DNA of 64,000 nt from Tanytarsus gracilentus (GCA_038502055.1 JAXRKN010000020.1:620001-684000); one strand, 5' to 3'. Counted from the first letter of the stretch, positions 10,985-24,180 are shown. Notes: generated by a model from the letters alone, not told the origin. Translations and numbers: made by a program.

Positions 10985-12600
10985 AATTTATCGATGAAAC
11001 TTTCAAGTGAAATTTCTTCATATTCTTGGTTTTTCTTATTTTTTTCTTTACTGTCAAATTTTTGGACTTTCATTTCAATTTTTCGCGTCATAAAATCTTC
11101 TAAAGATTCGTTTTCTCGAGAATTCACAATGATTTCATTTTCAGAACACAAAATTGTAAAAATTTCATTCGATACCAAAATTTCAGAAAGCGTCAAAAAA
11201 TTGGAAACTTTAAAATCTTTTTGCTGGAACTTTAACGGTTTTTCTGATAATTTCGTCTTTGAGTTTTCTGTGATTTCTTTCCACTCATGAGTGACAAAAT
11301 TTTGATTCCATTCTTCAAGTTTTAAACTTTTGTCCGATTCAAATAATTTTTTATCACAAATAAAATAAATTTCACTTTTTAACGATTCTACAAATTTCAA
11401 ATTTTCTATTTTGAAATTTTTGCGTACGTTGACAAATATTTTTTTGACTTTTGACTTTTGAACTAAATTTTTTAATTCATTTTTCAAAATATTTTGTTCA
11501 AGTTTTTCAGAGTCCACAAAAATGTTTTCGATTTTAAAATTTAATTTATTTGAAGCTCCTTGAAAAAGCTCATAAATTATTTTTGAAATTGTTAACAGTG
11601 GAACGTTTGAGCACAAAATTTGCGGCCGAACATTTTTCTTTATTAAAATTAAATTTTTCTTTTCATTATCAATTCCTCCTGATTTATCATAAAAAAGGTC
11701 ATGTTGAATTGACTTCAAATTTAACTCTTGAATCATTTTAATAACCTCAAAATCACTATTTAACTTAATGAGATGATAAACATTTGGAATTTTTAAATCA
11801 ACAAGATTTTCGGTGAAACTTTCAAGTGAAATTTCTTCATATTCTTGCTTTTCCTTATTTTTTTCATTACTCTCAATTAATTGGACTTTCATTTCAATTT
11901 TTCGCGTCATAAAATCTACTAAAGATTTGTTTTCTCGAGAATTCACAATGATTTCATTTTCGGAACACAAAATTGTAAAAATTTCATTCGATACCAAAAT
12001 TTCAGAAAGCGTCAAAAAATTGGAAACTTTAAAATCTTTTTGCTGGAACTTTAACGGTTTTTCTGATAATTTCGTCTTTGAGTTTTCTGTGATTTCTTTC
12101 CACTCATGAGTGACAAAATTTTGATTCCATTCTTCAAGTTTTAAACTTTTATCCGATTCAAATAATTTTTTATCACAAATAAAATAAATTTCACTTTTTA
12201 ACGATTCTACAAATTTCAAGTTTTCAATTTTGAAATTTTTGCGTACGTTGACAAATATTTTTTTGACTTTTGACTCTTGAACTAAATTTTTTAATTCATT
12301 TTTCAAAATATTTTGTTCAAGTTTTTCAGAATCCACAAAAATGTTTTCGATTTTAAAATTTAATTTATTTGAAGCTCCTTGATAAAGCTCATAAATTATT
12401 TTTGAAATTGTTAACAGTGGAACGTTTGAGCACAAAATTTGCGGCCGAACATTTTTCTTTTCATTATCAATTCCTCCCGATTTATCAAAAAGAAGTTCAT
12501 ATTGAATTGACTTCAAATTTGACTCTTGAATCATTTTAAAAACCTCAAAATCATTATTTAACTTAATGAGATGATAAACATTTGGAATTTGTAAATCTTC
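10985..12600 (-). repeat. in-frame tandem duplication within the NACHT gene, unit about 0.8 kb
   Basis: Roughly 12600-11805 and 11795-10985 are nearly identical at DNA level over almost their full length and encode the same domain twice. Copy 2 has a short in-frame insertion (six codons, LILIKK-like) after GGIDNEKKN. The high identity implies recent duplication or conversion. Confidence 0.9.
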
Positions 12601-14397
12601 AATGACTTTTTGATTGTAATCAAATATTTCAGGAAATTGCGATTGAATTTCTTCAATTTTTTCTCGGTCATTCATGTAACGCGCTAGAATGTGATTCACT
12701 CGAACGGCCAACTCAAGTCTCTTTGTTTTGGGGTGAGAATACGATTTAAAAGCAAAAAAAATTATTGGATCTGTTTTGCTGTTTTTTTTATAAGTTTGAA
12801 ATGTTTTTTTAAATATTTCATTCCACAAATTTTCCCTCGCTGTGTCACCCTTGCAATAAGGCAAGCAATCGTTGTCATAAATTAAGAATAAAATTAAATG
12901 CGTCAATTCGTGAATAAAAGTCCCGTAACGTTCGTTTTTCCCCTCATCTGCAGCGATAAAGTTTAAACCTTTTTTATGATATGCAATTCCCGTTGTTTTT
13001 TCATCACTTAAAGGATCAACCAACTTAACACTTTTATTCCTAAAATCAACGACATTTTTCAGGTCTGTCTCTGCCGCTCTCTCTAGTAACGGTCGAAGTT
13101 CTGAATTTTCACTTAATTTTATTATCATTTCACGAATTTCTGTGTGATCGCTTTCGTCTGATAAACCGAAAATTTCGCACTGTGTGCATAAAATATTTAT
13201 GAAATTTTGAGGGTTGGGTTTTAAAAATTTTAAATTATTTTGTTGGATTTGCTTTCGAACTTCTGGAGATAATTTTGAAATTTTTTCATCAAGCTGACTT
13301 TGATCGTAGGTTAAAAATCCTTCAGACAATAAAAAAGAATAAATTTCGTACTTTTCAGCTTCGATTGATTTATCGAGCGCACATTTTCGATTTTCGTCAG
13401 CGCAAAATTTATAATCTGGATATTTTTCAACAATTTTTTTGACATCTTCCAAATTTCCATTTTCAATATCTTCATGAAACGTTTCAAGATGAAAAGAAAA
13501 ACTTTCTCCGTCACTATATAAAATTTCATAAAAATTTTCTTCAACTTTTTGAAGCTCTAATAAAATTAAATGAGATTTTTTCTCACGACATTTCTTTCTC
13601 AACTCATTCCACTTTTTAAACCCAAACAATTTAGCAAAATAGGAAGAATTTTTAATCAAAATCTTTAAAGCTTTTAAATTATCTTCATCGATGATTAATT
13701 CTAAGGCTTCTTTAATTATTTTGTTTTTAAAGATTTTTGCTAAAAGTTCATCTGTTGCGTCTAAAGTATCAAAATTGCTTAAAATTAATATCAGATTTTT
13801 TAAATTCTTAACTTCAATCGCCTCTTTTAACAAATCACAATTTATTTGTGCTGAGAAAAGCATCAAAAGTTTAATTAAATTTTCACTTTCCGATTCTATG
13901 ATTTTTTTAATAAAACTAATTTTATCCGTTTCATTAAAGTTTAAATATTCAAAAACGTGCGAAAGTTTTAAATCAACTAAAGAAATATTTTGATTTTTTA
14001 CAAATTTAGCGAAAGAATGAAAATTTCCTTCATCGTTCACTTCTTGAAATTTCTCTAAATGTTGATAAACGTTTGAAGTTTTTGTAGATTCGATCAAAAC
14101 TTGAATAAAAACGTCATGTTTTAAAAGACATTTCGCTTCTTCAATTTTCTTAAATAAGTTATCAGACTTTTCATCCTTTACTACTATAACAATCCAAAAG
14201 ACATTTGGAAATTTGAATGAAAATGAAGGAAGAAAAAAGTTTTCATTTTCGATTAACAAAATTTTTTCGTCTTCATTTAATGAGTTAAAATTATCGATGG
14301 TAATTTTAAGAATTTTCCTTGAAATAATTTTAGCGTTGATCTCGTAGTTAAAATTTTCTTCACTCATGCTAGAATTTTTATGCATAACTGATTGCAT

Positions 14398-15479
14398 CCA
14401 AAATCGTAGTTAGCTCTGTAAAAAAATAAACATAAATTTAAAGTCCCGGGCAAAGGTTTCTTAAACATAAAAATGTTCTAAAATTAGAAAAAAAAAATAC
14501 TTACTAAACTCTTGAATACAACCAAAAAACGTTGCATTAAATTTTAGTCCACTCGTTATTTTTTCTTTTTATCTTCGTACTTCAATATTATTATTTTGCG
14601 TCCTATAGTTTAAGAGCTGATAATTTTAAAATTAATGTTTTAATTATTAATTAGCATAAGACAATAAGGAACAATGTAAATTTAAAAATTTACTTTTAGA
14701 ATTATTGCTAGTTACCTTGAAATTTATTATTTTTATTACTTAAGAACTGATTTTTCACTATTAAAAATTCAATTACACATATGGTGAAATAGAATGACTA
14801 ATTTTTTTCTCGCTCTCTTTTCATCAACAGATAATTTTTTCCTTCTTAACCGTTCGACATTCACTCACAGAATGAAAATATTATAAAATTATCGCTTTTG
14901 CGAAACATTTAACACAGTCACAAAATCCGCTCTCAAAATTCTTTCAAAAAATATCCACTTGCAAAAAAGATTTTTCAATCATTTAAATTTCTAGAATTTT
15001 TTGGAATTATTATTTCTCTTAAAAGTTCTAAAAATTTTGCTGTCAAATTTTAAGCTTTAAAGAAAAAAATAAAATTAAAAATTTCAATTATTTTTAGTAA
15101 CGTATTCTGAAAATTCAAAAAAAAATCGATCACCACCGAGGGAATAACAAAAGCGTCGATTAGTTTTAATTTTCATGCATTTTTTCCTCCACCATAATTA
15201 ATTTCTTCACTGCTTTGAACATTGTTTATGTTGATTAAATTTAAATTTAACAAAAATTATTTTAATTCTAAGAAAATAAAATAAATTTTCACATTTTGCG
15301 CAACTTGTCACCCTTGTCATCCCCTTGAAATAAAAAACCGTTAAAAAATCAAATACAAAATTTTCGCATCTTGTTTTTAATTCAATTTTTTGCTAATTTC
15401 AAAGTTAAATCAGCTTTAACTGTTGCACGTAAGATTAATTAAGTTAAAGACTGTCGGATAAAGTTCGAGTGTGCCCGAG
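14398..15479. other. divergent intergenic region, NACHT gene / SMC4
   Basis: 1.08 kb of AT-rich sequence between two divergent starts. It must contain both promoters. I see no TATA box close to either start and no additional gene. Confidence 0.5.
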
Positions 15480-18400
15480 ATGGCGAGCAAGAATCCGAAA
15501 AAAATCAAAACTCCAATTCGCGAAGCTAAAAAAAAGCCAGCCGAGGAAGAAGTCATTGACGATGAAGATTTGGATGTGTCTGAAGATGAGGAAGGTTAGT
15601 AATTGTGATATTAAACGGTTCTAGATCAAAATATTTACCAAAAAAATGTAAACAAAAACATTTCGGCGCGTAAATCTCAGCTGGATCTTTTTTAAATGCA
15701 ATTTTCTCTCAACTGGATCTTATTTTTTAAGGCGGCACACGAATTGGCGGCATCTACATACCACCACCAACTAAGCCCTACTGTTCAACCGAGAGCAAAG
15801 GACCACGACTAGTGATTACACACATTGTCAATACAAATTTCAAGAGCTACGCGAACACCGTCAAAGTCGGACCATTTCATCATCGATTTTCGGCTGTCAT
15901 TGGCCCCAACGGCAGTGGTAAATCGAATGTCATTGACTCAATGCTATTTGTGTTCGGCTATCGCGCTCAACAAATTCGATCGAAGAAGCTCTCAGTGCTC
16001 ATTCACAACTCATCGAAATATCCGAATGTCAATAGCTGTAAAGTTGCGGTTCACTTCAAGAAAATCATCGACAAGGAGGACGGAAAGTGTGAAATCTTCG
16101 AGGATAGTGAAATTGTCATTGCGAGAACGGCCAACAAAAATAATACCTCATTCTATGAGCTCAACGGTCGGGAAGTTAAATTTAAGGAGGTCGCACGTGT
16201 TCTCGACGCTCACGGCATTGATTTGCTTCACAACCGCTTTTTGATTCTGCAAGGTGAAGTCGAGTCTATCGCTATGATGAAATCAAAGGCGCAAACACCG
16301 AACGAGTGTGGCCTCCTCGAATATCTTGAGGACATCATTGGAACCGAGCGCTACAAGAAACCTCTAATGCAAATCAGTGAACGACTCGAGAAGCTCAATG
16401 AGGAGCGAACAGAAAAGCATAATCGATGTCGCTTGGCTGAGCGAGAGATGAAAGATTTGGAGCTGCCAATGACGCAAGCTGTCGAGTATCTTAAACTAGA
16501 GAACAAACTCTATCAAGCACAAAATCTCCACTGGCAACTCTACGTGCATCATAAGAAGCTCGACATTGCCAAGTACAACGATGAAAAAGTGACGGCCGTT
16601 GAGGTGCTCAAAAACCACGACGAAAAATACGATGCAATGAGAAAGCAGCGTGTCGAGAAGGAAAAATTTATTGCCGACGAAATGAAGAAGCACGATGATC
16701 TCGTCAACAAATTGGAGTCGACTAAAAGTAAGGAGGCGAAAGCGCGTGAAAATCATCAACGTGTTGACGCTCAAATGAAGGAAACTAACGCACGTCGAAA
16801 GCAGCTGCACAAAACAAATCAGAGTGAAGAGAAAAAACTCGAAGAGCTTCGATTGAAGCCGGAAAAGAATCGCGAGGAAATTAGCGAGAGTGAAAAAATT
16901 GTCGCGAAATATGCGAAAGAAAAAAGTGATCATGAGACGAAGCTGGAAGAGAATATGGCGAGTCTAAAGCATGACACACAGCCATTGCAGGAGGAAAAGG
17001 AGCCGCTCGAGAAGGAACTCGGTGTGTTAAAGTCGTCGCTCGATAAGTTGAAAGCTGAATACACCGAGACAGAGAAAGAGCTTGAAATTATCAAGAAGGA
17101 TGAGACGACAGAAATTCGTAAATTTGAATCCATGCGACATGGACTCGAGGATACAAAAGCCAAACTCGATGAGGACAAAGAAAAGCTAAAAGTAATCACC
17201 GAAGAACTTCCGCAGATGAGAAAAGATGTCGAGGACAAGCAGGAGGAAAAAAAGCGTCTGCTGGCGGAAGAAAATGAAACGACCGAAGATCTCAGAAAGG
17301 TTCGAGCTAAGCTTGACGAGAATCGAATGAATCAACAAGTCGCAAAGTCCAACAATGCCGTTCTCAATGCGCTCATGAAAGAGAAGCAGAAAGGCAATAT
17401 TCCGGGTGTTTTAGGTCGTTTGGGTGATCTCGGCGGAATTGACAGCAAATATGATGTTGCAATTTCGACGTGCTGCGGACGTCTTGACAACATTGTCGTC
17501 ACCGATGTCGATACGGCGCAAAAGTGCATTCAGTACCTGAAAGACACTGGCATTGGTCGTGGAACTTTTATTGCGCTCGATAAAGTCGCTCATCACATCC
17601 GAGACTATCACAATAAAAGAACTTAGTAAGTTGATTTATTTTATAATAATTCTTATAGAGTAATTTAATTTCTTTTTAGTCCACAAAATGTGCCGCGTTT
17701 GGTTGATTTGATTCGGGTGGACGATGAGAGAGTTCTTGCCGCATTCTATTTTGCCCTCCGCGAGACTCTCGTCGCCAATGATCTTCAGCAAGCCAGAGAA
17801 ATTGCCTATGGACAACAGCGCTATCGTACGGTGTCGCTTAATGGCGATGTAATTGAAACTTCTGGTACGATGGCGGGCGGCGGCAAATCACAGTGCAAAG
17901 GACGCATGGGTCAGAAGGTTCAAACGAAAACTTCTTCAAATCGCAACTCAATGAGTGATCGTGACATTCAAACTTTGGCACACACCGCACAGGTCATGCA
18001 GGGAAGAATCAACGACTTTCAACACCAGCAAGGCGTTCTCGAAGAGGAAATTAGAAAATTAATGAACTCAATTAAGCAGAAAGAGCAAGAATTGAAATAT
18101 CTCACGCATCAAATCAACAGCAAGAGCCAGCAATTGCCGCAACTCGAAGACGCTCTTCGTCGACAAAAACAAAAGGCCGAAACCACAAAATCGGATGCGG
18201 CTAAAGTGCAAGATCTCGAGAAGAAAGTTGAAAAGGCGAAAGAAGTTTACGATCAGAAGGAGAAGGAGGTTAAAGAGATTCAGACGCGCGTCGATGGCAT
18301 CAATTTAAAGATTAAGGAGATCAACGATAAGAAGATTAAGGAGGTTCAGGATAAAATTAAAAATCTTACCAAGCAAATGGAAAAACTCACGACAAACATT

Positions 18401-19788
18401 AATAAGCTCACCGTTGAAATTCGCACGACAGATCGAAATATTCAGAAAACTTTAGAGCGAATGGAGCAAAATAAGGCTGAAATCTCGGAAGCCGAAAAGT
18501 CACTTTACGAGCTCAACGAGGAGAGAAAAAAATTCCTCGAAGAAAGTGAAGCACTCGAGACGCAAGTCGGTGAAATTAAGAAAGAAATTGAAAGTGCAAC
18601 AAGCGACTCGTCTCACATCAAGAAAGAAATCGCAAATTTCCATAAAGAGGAAGCGGATGGAAAAATTAAGCGGCTCGAGTTTGACGACAAGGTAAAGACA
18701 CTCGAAAAAACCATCAAAGAGCAGTCGGCAAAAATTCCTCAATGGGAGAGAAAACTCGCTGAGCTGAAACTCCACGAAATTCCAAATGAGCAAATGCCCG
18801 ATCCGCCATTTCGAAAATTTACCGAGCAAGACTTGCAGCAGCGAAGCGTTAATGACACACAATATGAGATTACGTCGTTTGAAGAGCAGCTCGCTGTTAG
18901 TAAACCAAATTTGGGTGAGTTTTAATTTTAATTTTTTGAATTATTTAAACTAATTTAATTAATTTCGTTAAAGGTGTGATTGATGATTACAATAAGAAGC
19001 GTGAAGCTTATTTGGAGCGCATTAATATCCTCGAAGATGTAACAACTCGACGTAATGAGATGCGAGAAGGTCTCGATGGCGTCAAGAAGAAGCGATTCCA
19101 TGAGTTCATCGAAGGATTTCAAATAATCAGCCGCAAATTAAAGGAAATGTATCAAATGATTACGCTCGGTGGTGACGCTGAACTCGAGCTCGTCGATTCG
19201 ATGGATCCATTCAGTGAGGGTGTCGTATTTTCCGTTCGACCGCCGAAGAAGAGCTGGAAAATTATCACAAATCTTTCGGGCGGTGAAAAGACTTTGTCGT
19301 CGCTTGCACTCGTTTTCGCACTTCACTACTATAAGCCATCGCCGTTGTACTTCATGGACGAAATTGATGCGGCACTCGACTTTAAAAATGTTTCAATTGT
19401 TGCAAATTATATTAATGTGAGTTGAATAATTTTCAATAATTTAAATTTTACTAATTTTTAAATTTTTCAACAGGAGAGAACGAAAAATGCTCAATTTATT
19501 ATTATTTCACTCCGCTCGAATATGTTTGAGTTGGCCGATTATCTCGTCGGCATCTACAAAGTTCAAGACTGTACGAATTCAGTTACAATTTGCAATTACG
19601 ATAAGCAGCGTGTGCTCGGGCTTGGGGAAAAAGAATGCGAGAAAGAAAATCAAGATGAAAATTTGCAGGAAAAAGAAAATCAAGATGAAAACTCACAAGA
19701 GGAGATAATGGGAAGTCAAGAGTCTGCAAAGGAGAGCAATGCTTTTGAAACTTCAACCTCATCACAGCCGATGGAAATTGAAGGATAA
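15480..19788 (+). CDS. glu: condensin subunit SMC4
   Basis: Five exons: 15480-15594, 15732-17625, 17680-18914, 18974-19416, 19474-19788, giving 1,333 aa, the normal size. After a basic/acidic N-terminus comes the ATPase head with Walker A GPNGSGKSN. The sequence QGEVESIAMMKSK...GLLEYLEDIIGT is diagnostic of SMC4. Two long coiled coils flank a hinge (GRLGDLGGIDSKYDVAISTCCG...GGGKS). The C-terminal head has the ABC signature LSGGEKTLSSLAL and Walker B PLYFMDEIDAALD. Together with SMC2 it forms the ATPase core of condensin, which compacts mitotic chromosomes; the fly gene is gluon. The final 55 residues contain a repeated KENQDEN motif, a small local duplication. Base composition is less AT-rich than its surroundings, as expected for a highly expressed conserved gene. 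Confidence 0.97.
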
Positions 19789-21156
19789 ATTCTTGCGATA
19801 TTTTTAGGTGTGAATTTTTTTATCTTTAATATAAATAAAAGAAAAAAAATATTTTTTTAACTAAAATTTAATTTCAATGAATTTTTTTAACTAAAATTTA
19901 ATTTTAATGAATTTTTTTCTAGATTTCAAATGTTAAAAATTTCCTCGTCGATCTTTTTCGTTTACAACCTTGAAACTACGTTGTTCGGTCTTTTCAAAAC
20001 AAAAACATCTTCGTGTGTGTGTTTAGAAATGGTTTAGTTACTTACGTCAATGAGTCGAAATGTGTTGTGGGTGCCGAAAATTGAAGAATTTAAGAAATAA
20101 ATTAAGTCACGTCATTCAAATAAACTTTAATTTAGGATGTAGTGAAGGGAAAGATGATCAGTCGAAAGGTAAAAGTGAAGAAATCAAGGAGCATGAAGTG
20201 GAAGTGACGATTAAATTCAATGACATTAAAGTAATATCAAAATTATAAATTTTCTGGATGTTTTTGAGGTAAACATGACCTTCATATTAATTAAAATGTT
20301 TTTTTGTTGTTCAGAAACTATTTAAGATTTTATTTTTTACAAAATCATTTCAAAACTAGCGTGGATAAAAAAATTATTAATTAATTATTTATTTAAAAAA
20401 ATTAATAAACTATTTAAATAAATTAATAAATTGAAGCAAAGTTTTTTTTCAATGATTTTGTATTAATTAAATTTTGTAGCTCAGCTTTATTTTCGAATAA
20501 ATTTACAGTTTTGTAATTTTTACAGATGAATTCACCGGTGAATTAAATTTAATGTCAAACTTGTGAAGCCAAATTTCCTGAAACTGAATTCCAAAGTCAT
20601 CAGACCATGCATCAAAATGGCCGAGAAAGAGCTGAAAAGACGTTCATGAAGTATCGAGAAAAACTTTGCAAGAATTTCGGATGAATAAAATTTGACACTT
20701 TAAAAAAATTAATGAATAAAATTTGGAACGTAAAAAAATTTGAAGCTTGAAAAAATTTTAATGTTCATTATTTAAATAAAATTAAAGACTTGAAAAAATT
20801 AAATGAACAAAATTCAACTTTTGAAAAAAATTTAATTAACTTTTATTAAAAACACCAAAAAAATTTAAATTTTTTAATTAATTTTTATTTATTACAAAAA
20901 AATAACACAAAAGTTTATTCTTACAGATTTAATTACGTGAATGGTTACTTTAAGTTTTCATTAGCAAATGAGGTGTAGAAAAGTAGAAAAGAAAAAATTG
21001 CAGACGGAGTCAAGAAAATTCTCGAAATACTTAATAAAAAAATTGCATGTAATTAACTTTTCGTCATAGAGAGGTATTTTCTAAGTATGCGCTTTATGGT
21101 AGCTTTAAATATTAAAGAAAAAACTTTAGGAATGACTCAAATGTATGAAAAACTTT
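19789..21156. other. intergenic region with a zinc-finger relic
   Basis: Convergent space between SMC4 and STT3A. Apart from the single-finger relic at 20553-20684 and a weak 62-codon frame at 20060-20248, I see only AT-rich sequence. Confidence 0.5.
20553..20684 (+). pseudogene. single C2H2 zinc-finger relic
   Basis: 43 codons beginning CQTCEAKFPETEFQSHQTMH and ending RYEK-like to a TGA. It has C-x2-C-x11-H-x3-H spacing, the same unusual x11 spacing as the microprotein at 27223-27378. Two in-frame TAA codons lie just upstream (20538-20552 area), with no start codon and no splice acceptor between. It therefore looks like a decayed member of the single-finger family found at 24.6-27.4 kb. Confidence 0.45.
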
Positions 21157-24100
21157 TTAAACGCCACGATTCACCAAGTCTTTAACTTTATAAATTCTAA
21201 CAAGCCAGTGTTCGGTTGTGTAAACCTCCTGCATGGTCTCAAGTTCAAAATCTTTATTGCCGATCTCAGCGCCTCGAACACGATCGTAGCCAGTCGGCTT
21301 TCCCGCTTCCGTGTAGACATGACCGAATCGATAGTAGCAGAGTTTGTACATGAGACAATTCAATAAAGTCTGCGAGCCTTCCTTGTCAATGCGGAAATCG
21401 CCGTTGGATGAGTAATAATCTGAAAATTTTAAAGAAGTTAAGTAAATTCTAAATTTTACACTAAAAATTAATCTCACCTTGTTCCTTGATGTGTTGACCG
21501 GGCTCCGTTGAACCTCCAATTCTCACCATCCACAAGAATTTATTGATGTCATCTGAAGAATATCCAGTGAGTCCACCGAAAATAACTAAAACATAGTTGA
21601 CATCGAGTTCGCGCATGATTTCATAAGCTTTCTCTTCAGTTGACGCCATTGCCTGGCCGACTCGAGAGATGTGAGAATTGTTCCAGCTATTTTTGATAAT
21701 AAAATTATTAAATTAAAGATTTAATTTATTAAATCACAAACTCACGTGTTGCTGATTTTGATCATTTGGATGATTCACGAAGAGGATTGAAAGAAAATAT
21801 TTATGATTAATTTTTTATAAAAAAAAAATAATTTTTGACTAAAATTTTAGAAAATAAAAAAAATAGTCAAAAAATTCATACTTGTCCACTAGAACCGTCC
21901 GATTTGCCATCGCTGTTATCTGATATCCATAATCCCACCAACTCATAATCCGAGCATCCTTAAAAAAATTTAAAAACAAACTTTTAACAACTTGCACAAA
22001 AAATATCAAAATAAATTAAATAAATTTAATAATCAGCGATCAAAGTGATTAATTTTGCTATCATGATCAAGAGATTTTTTATGAATCATTCGTCAAATAA
22101 TGTTGATTGTCGACGGTCAGGAATTCAGCGGGGAACTCAACCGAAAGTCACTCAATCAACACAATGCCGTGACACTCATGCGAAAAACCTTCAGCGGGCG
22201 ATCAATCAAATATCAATTCGGATCATCATTAATAAATTCAAAATTGTTAAATTAAATCAAGTTCATTTTACTTCAGGCGTGTTCATCTGCAGCCAATAGT
22301 ATGCCTCACGAAAATCATCAAAAATAATTCGGCTTCCATCGTGGCCTAAAAGAATTTCATTAAATTTAATCAATTTTGCAAAATTTTATCAACTCACTTC
22401 TCGCGCTCAACACAATCGAAGGTGACGAGTACGCCTCAGAAGTCACCCAAGTGCAATGGAAAGTGTAAGTGATGAGCATGAAAGTCAACAACACCACAAA
22501 TCCAACCGCAATTTCACTTTTCACTCCTTTATTCTGCTCGTATTTCTTAAACTTCTTCGATGGATTAACTTGAGGCTCATTGCTGACGACAGCATCGACA
22601 TTCTTGATGTACTTCGAGAGTAAATGTGAAGCAGCGATTCCAGATAAAATGCACATGACAGGCGCGAGCACCAACATCAATCTCACCATCACACCGGCAA
22701 AGTAAATGCTCGTGACGCCATAAAGAATTATGAAGATGTTTGCGTCGGTGAGTTTATCGAAGCAGAAATAGAGTCCGGCGGGAAAGAGGAAAACTAAAAT
22801 CTGAAGATCGAAGTAGAAAGAGCTCCAAGATGTCGGTTGATGTTCAGACACGGACGCGATAATTGGAATGTGATTTTTGGCGTAGGAAGGATCGAGGAGA
22901 CTGTAAAAGCGGCCTGTCCATGGCGAGACTTTGCCAGATAATGTGAGCACCTAAAAATTTAACTATAAATTAGTAAAAATATCTTGATTAAAAATTTTTA
23001 AGTCACTCACAGCTGCAAATCCAACGAAAATCGACAAAATTCCGATCGCAATTGATTTAAACAAAATCTCAAACTGTTCCTTAGTGAGTTTCGATTTTAA
23101 ATACTCGACGAAAGCGAATAATTGGCACAATCCAAAAACGCCAAATGCCAGCATGTGCTCCGACGATTGAACCGGCTGAAATCCGACGAATGAAATTTGC
23201 ATCGATAAAATTGTTCCGACACAATAAACTGTGCTGTAAGCGACGTAGACCCGATGCGAAAATCGACCGGTAAACATGAGAGCGAGAACGTGAAGGGGAA
23301 TGAGATTGATGAGGAAGACATAACCGCCCCAGCTCGACACCATGTAGAAGTAAGCGATGCTCGCGAGAGTCGACCATAGAATTGTTCCAGTTTTGACGGC
23401 TTTTATCCAGGAAAAGTAAGTGAAGAGCATAGCGAATATCGCAATACCTTCGTTGTCGTAAGAACCTAAAACGAAATTTATATAATTCAGTTTGAAAATT
23501 TCCACTAAAACTTTAGCTAACAAACCAGCGACAGATCTCGAAATGTAGCCCGGCACGATTGAAATGAAACTAGCGGCAAATAGACCAGCACCGGGACTCC
23601 AAAGTTCCTTAGTCAAAAGATAAGTGACGATGGTGGTGAAACTCGAAAAGAGCGGCGCTAAAAACACACAAATATTCCTGATGTCGATCGTGATGTTGAG
23701 GAACCAGAGAACCTTGTAGATGGCGGCCGATGTCACCATCAAGCCTGGATAGATAGTGCCACCGATGATACGACCGAGCGGATACCAAGCCATCTCGTCG
23801 AACCTAAGAAATTAAAATTCGAATTATAAGAAACCGTTAAAGATTCGTTAAAATTTCAAATCTTAAAAAACCGTTAAATATTCAAATTTCTCATCTCACC
23901 AGTTATGGAAATTATAAAATCCTTTATCGGTGAGGAATTTTGTCGTTCTGTAGTTGAAGTACGGATCGAATTCATGAATGACACTTTCGAATCTCAAGAC
24001 GGAGAAAAGACGGGTTGAAAATGCTGAAAATTTTCTCGTTCAATAATTTTTGTTCGTACTAAATTTTTTTAACTCACATAAAATCGACGCCAGCACTAAA

Positions 24101-24180
24101 ATTCCCAACTTAACGAGACTTTCCTGCTTTTCCCAATTGATCCGGAAAGACATTAAGCCGCTTGCTTTCGTGGTGCTCAT
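21157..24180 (-). CDS. Stt3A: oligosaccharyltransferase catalytic subunit STT3A
   Basis: Ten exons on the minus strand: 24180-24078, 24023-23900, 23803-23526, 23465-23011, 22950-22398, 22345-22272, 21958-21882, 21751-21746, 21686-21478, 21419-21157. They join to 713 aa. It has the expected multi-pass N-terminal membrane region, the luminal FDPYFNYR and SYDNEGIAIF motifs, and the catalytic WWDYG (residues 536-540). The sequence then reads VDNNTWNN...HISRVGQAMAS and ends VKDLVNRGV. The C-terminal NRG(V/L) ending and overall length match STT3A rather than STT3B. It transfers the preassembled glycan from dolichol to Asn of N-x-S/T in the ER, cotranslationally in the STT3A complex. Exon 8 is only 6 nt and supplies the middle of the NNT sequence. 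Confidence 0.95.
21746..21751 (-). other. Stt3A: 6-nt microexon of STT3A
   Basis: On the minus strand the sequence reads ...atcag-CAACAC-gtgagt... Exon 7 ends GAC AA and exon 9 begins C TGG AAC. Only insertion of exactly these six bases gives the invariant protein string VDNNTWNN with correct phase on both sides. Both flanking splice signals are canonical. Confidence 0.88.

Larger units (their letters stand above)
10360..14397 (-). pseudogene. N-terminal part of giant gene: HExxH region, internal duplication, NACHT ATPase
   Basis: An intronless frame of 1,345 codons. Residues 1-400 form a helical repeat region with ankyrin-like stretches ('ENGNLEDVKKIVEKYPD'). At residues 496-500 lies HELTH inside FIHELTHLILFLIYDNDCLPYC, with acidic residues downstream, as in zinc metallopeptidases. 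Residues from about 600 to 1,135 are a tandem duplication of one unit of about 265 residues starting IPNVYHLIKLN. A NACHT-type ATPase follows: Walker A AGSGKTT at 1150-1156, Walker B VIIFFDAFDEI near 1220, then IWITTRTH. The frame stops in the TCTA tail of the inserted element (KKFIDR-stop), so the product ends shortly after the NACHT and lacks the ankyrin-like half at 6861-9273. NACHT ATPases with repeats act as ligand-triggered oligomerising sensors in many organisms; that role here is inference. It could still yield a truncated protein. Confidence 0.75.

Noticed and set aside
12898..12912. Firm call of the HELTH motif as an active metallopeptidase
   Set aside because: A five-residue motif alone is weak; a third zinc ligand cannot be assigned from sequence, so only an HExxH region is reported.
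20060..20248. 62-codon frame starting MCCGCRK
   Set aside because: No domain, no codon pattern, no supporting splice or promoter signal; kept only as a remark in the intergenic entry.
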